In this document: positions 63,086-64,000 of the stretch, piece after piece
How the letters are laid out: every line of letters begins with the position of its first letter
Position numbering within the stretch: position 1 is the stretch's first letter
Source of the DNA: CAWACP01 sp963780655
GTDB lineage: Bacteria > Acidobacteriota > Terriglobia > Bryobacterales > Bryobacteraceae
DNA: 64,000 bases
Direction: 5' to 3'
Assembly: GCA_963780655.1 (NCBI GenBank)
Contig: CAWACP010000003.1
Location: forward strand, 1,984,001-2,048,000
Notes under the pieces: generated by a model
Told to the model about the DNA's origin: nothing
The model's input: the letters and a program-made list of their open reading frames with translations, nothing else
The model's database searches: none
Translations under genes and position numbers: made by a program

Positions 63086-63187
63086 GAATTCGATTATCGC
63101 CCAGTCGAGCGGTGCGCGCTGTGACTGAACCCATAAAGTTGCCGCTTTGGCAACATGGAGTATTTGTGGCCGCAGTCCGAGGAAACT

Positions 63188-63216
63188 ATTGACCAATCGG
63201 TCGGTCAATAGTATGG
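63188..63216. promoter_or_regulatory. Possible operator between DUF169 and TetR genes
   Basis: TTGACCAATCGGTCGGTCAA holds the inverted repeat TTGACC..GGTCAA around ATCGGTC, a symmetry typical of TetR-family operators. It lies about 14-35 bases upstream of the TetR start and 103 bases from the DUF169 start. Confidence 0.5.
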
Positions 63217-63223
63217 TCAGGGC

Positions 63224-63830
63224 ATGGCGCTCAAAGGACAACGAACGAAAGCCGGAGAGCGGACCCGAGCGGCTATTCTGAAAGCCACGCTCAGGCTACT
63301 GGGCCGCGCCGGTCCCGACGCGTTCAGCGCATCCACCCTTGCGAAAGCCGCGGGCGTCAGCAAGGCGACCCTCTTTCATCATTTCAGCTCGATCGAGGAA
63401 ATACCGCTTGCGGCTTTCGAACAGTTTTGGCTCCAGTCCGTTGGATCCGGATAGTAGAAAGCTGGTATCGGCGCGTGACTATCTCGAGGGACTCGGCCGG
63501 CAGGTCATCATTCCGGCACAGAAGCATGGCGAGCTTCTGAGAGCCCAGCTCGTCTTTGTGACGAAGGGAGTCTTCGATTCCCGGCTGCGCAGGCATCTGG
63601 CGGCGGGCGCGGTCCAAATGCACCGGGCCGTAGTGCAGGAACTCACGCCCCGCCTGCCCCAAAGCCTGCCGGCATCCGAGATCGACGCCATCGCGCGCAT
63701 CGCGGAAATGGCCCTGGACGGCCTCATGATCGCCCTCCTGATGCGCAAAGGATCAAAGGAACTGGCCGAAACGAAACGGGCCTGGGCCGAGTTTGTCGAC
63801 CTGCTTCTCGCCCGCGCGGGAGCCGGATGA
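63224..63830 (+). pseudogene. TetR-family regulator, frameshifted
   Basis: The helix-turn-helix half is clear: RTRAAILKATLRLLGRAG, FSASTLAKAAGVSKATLFHH and FSSIEEIPLAAFEQFW. Translation then stops at 63454. One extra base near 63428-63445 accounts for this: the next frame continues DPDSRKLVSARDYLEGLGRQ, VIIPAQKHGELLRAQLVFVT and a ligand-domain end LLLARAGAG at 63830. The restored protein (~201 residues) has the normal TetR length. Two palindrome-like blocks upstream (63188-63210, gaccaatcggtcggtcaatag) could be operators shared with the divergent DUF169 gene. It may be a true mutation or a sequencing error. Confidence 0.75.
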
Positions 63831-64000
63831 TGCCGAAGCAAACCCTTCTCCTGGCGCCGTGGGCGTTCAATTGGATCTGGGTTGGCATCGTCATCGAGAC
63901 CATGGCTTTGCTCGCATGGATTGCGTTCGCCGTCACGCACCGGGTGAAGTTCACTTTCCTCTTCGGCTTCAACGTGATGTTGCCGGTCGCATATATGCAT
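63827..64000 (+). CDS. Membrane protein, 3' end outside window
   Basis: 58 residues from an ATG at 63827 that overlaps the TetR stop (ATGA). KQTLLLAPWAFNWIWVGIVI and MALLAWIAFAVTHRVKFTFL form at least one membrane helix, probably two. The coupling to the regulator gene suggests that the TetR protein and this membrane protein act together. Family not recognised. Confidence 0.6.
   Translation, partial: MMPKQTLLLAPWAFNWIWVGIVIETMALLAWIAFAVTHRVKFTFLFGFNVMLPVAYMH

Overview
The window is GC-rich chromosomal DNA, most likely from an acidobacterium of the Solibacter/Bryobacter type. The evidence is a PadR regulator coupled to an ADOP-type ABC permease (32952-35932), a subtilase ending in the C-terminal domain typical of Solibacter secreted proteins (35971-39342), two large Ser/Thr kinases (one with a beta-propeller), and many short palindromic repeats. 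lpxC (52663) indicates an LPS-bearing diderm cell. gyrB, dnaN and dnaA (8578-13773), with DnaA-box-like sites around dnaA, place the window at or near oriC. Layout: 1-4.0 kb holds the end of a glycan locus (a cut GT2 and a frameshifted DUF1972-type glycosyltransferase), a cupin-like protein, a possible HExxH protein and a membrane/TPR protein. 4.0-11 kb holds alr and gyrB, which converge on a 3.4 kb accessory island. The alr-tail/gyrB-tail junction is copied inside this island. It contains a decayed tyrosine recombinase, an EXLDI-like relic with its promoter and palindrome, small ORFs, an alr 3' pseudogene, and an intact two-gene module (DUF5343 plus Swt1-type HEPN). 11-14.2 kb holds dnaN, dnaA and tRNA-Gly(GCC). 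14.2-24.3 kb holds a GH39 enzyme, a DUF1080 protein, a membrane-tailed kinase, a broken MNT-HEPN toxin-antitoxin pair, an MFS exporter, and the coaD-aminotransferase-manA operon. 24.6-32.1 kb holds an SH3 lipoprotein, two paralogous 138-residue secreted proteins with duplicated flanks, a TolB-type kinase between them, and an FHA-GAF-sigma54 activator. 32.1-41.2 kb holds an esterase, PadR/ADOP, the subtilase and gamma-glutamyltransferase. 41.2-48.6 kb is a tightly packed plus-strand run: TIM-barrel isomerase, asnS, arginase, ddl, S41 protease, a hypothetical gene, CPBP protease and HigBA. 48.6-64 kb holds a cyclophilin lipoprotein, polA, lpxC, pgsA, tatA, HU, a UbiD-family decarboxylase, fabG, a TlpA thioredoxin, an outer-membrane protein, an M28 peptidase, DUF169, and a frameshifted TetR gene before a cut membrane gene. 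Housekeeping genes dominate. The accessory signals are the alr/gyrB island, the MNT-HEPN relic, HigBA and at least three families of interspersed palindromes. Family A usually lies directly against a start or stop codon and in one case may have become part of a coding sequence. The strongest candidate for an undescribed system is the DUF5343-HEPN pair at 7225-8423. A second candidate is the kinase / FHA-sigma54 / duplicated secreted-protein locus at 26.1-32.1 kb. Several single-base frameshifts, some next to homopolymers, could be real decay or assembly error.
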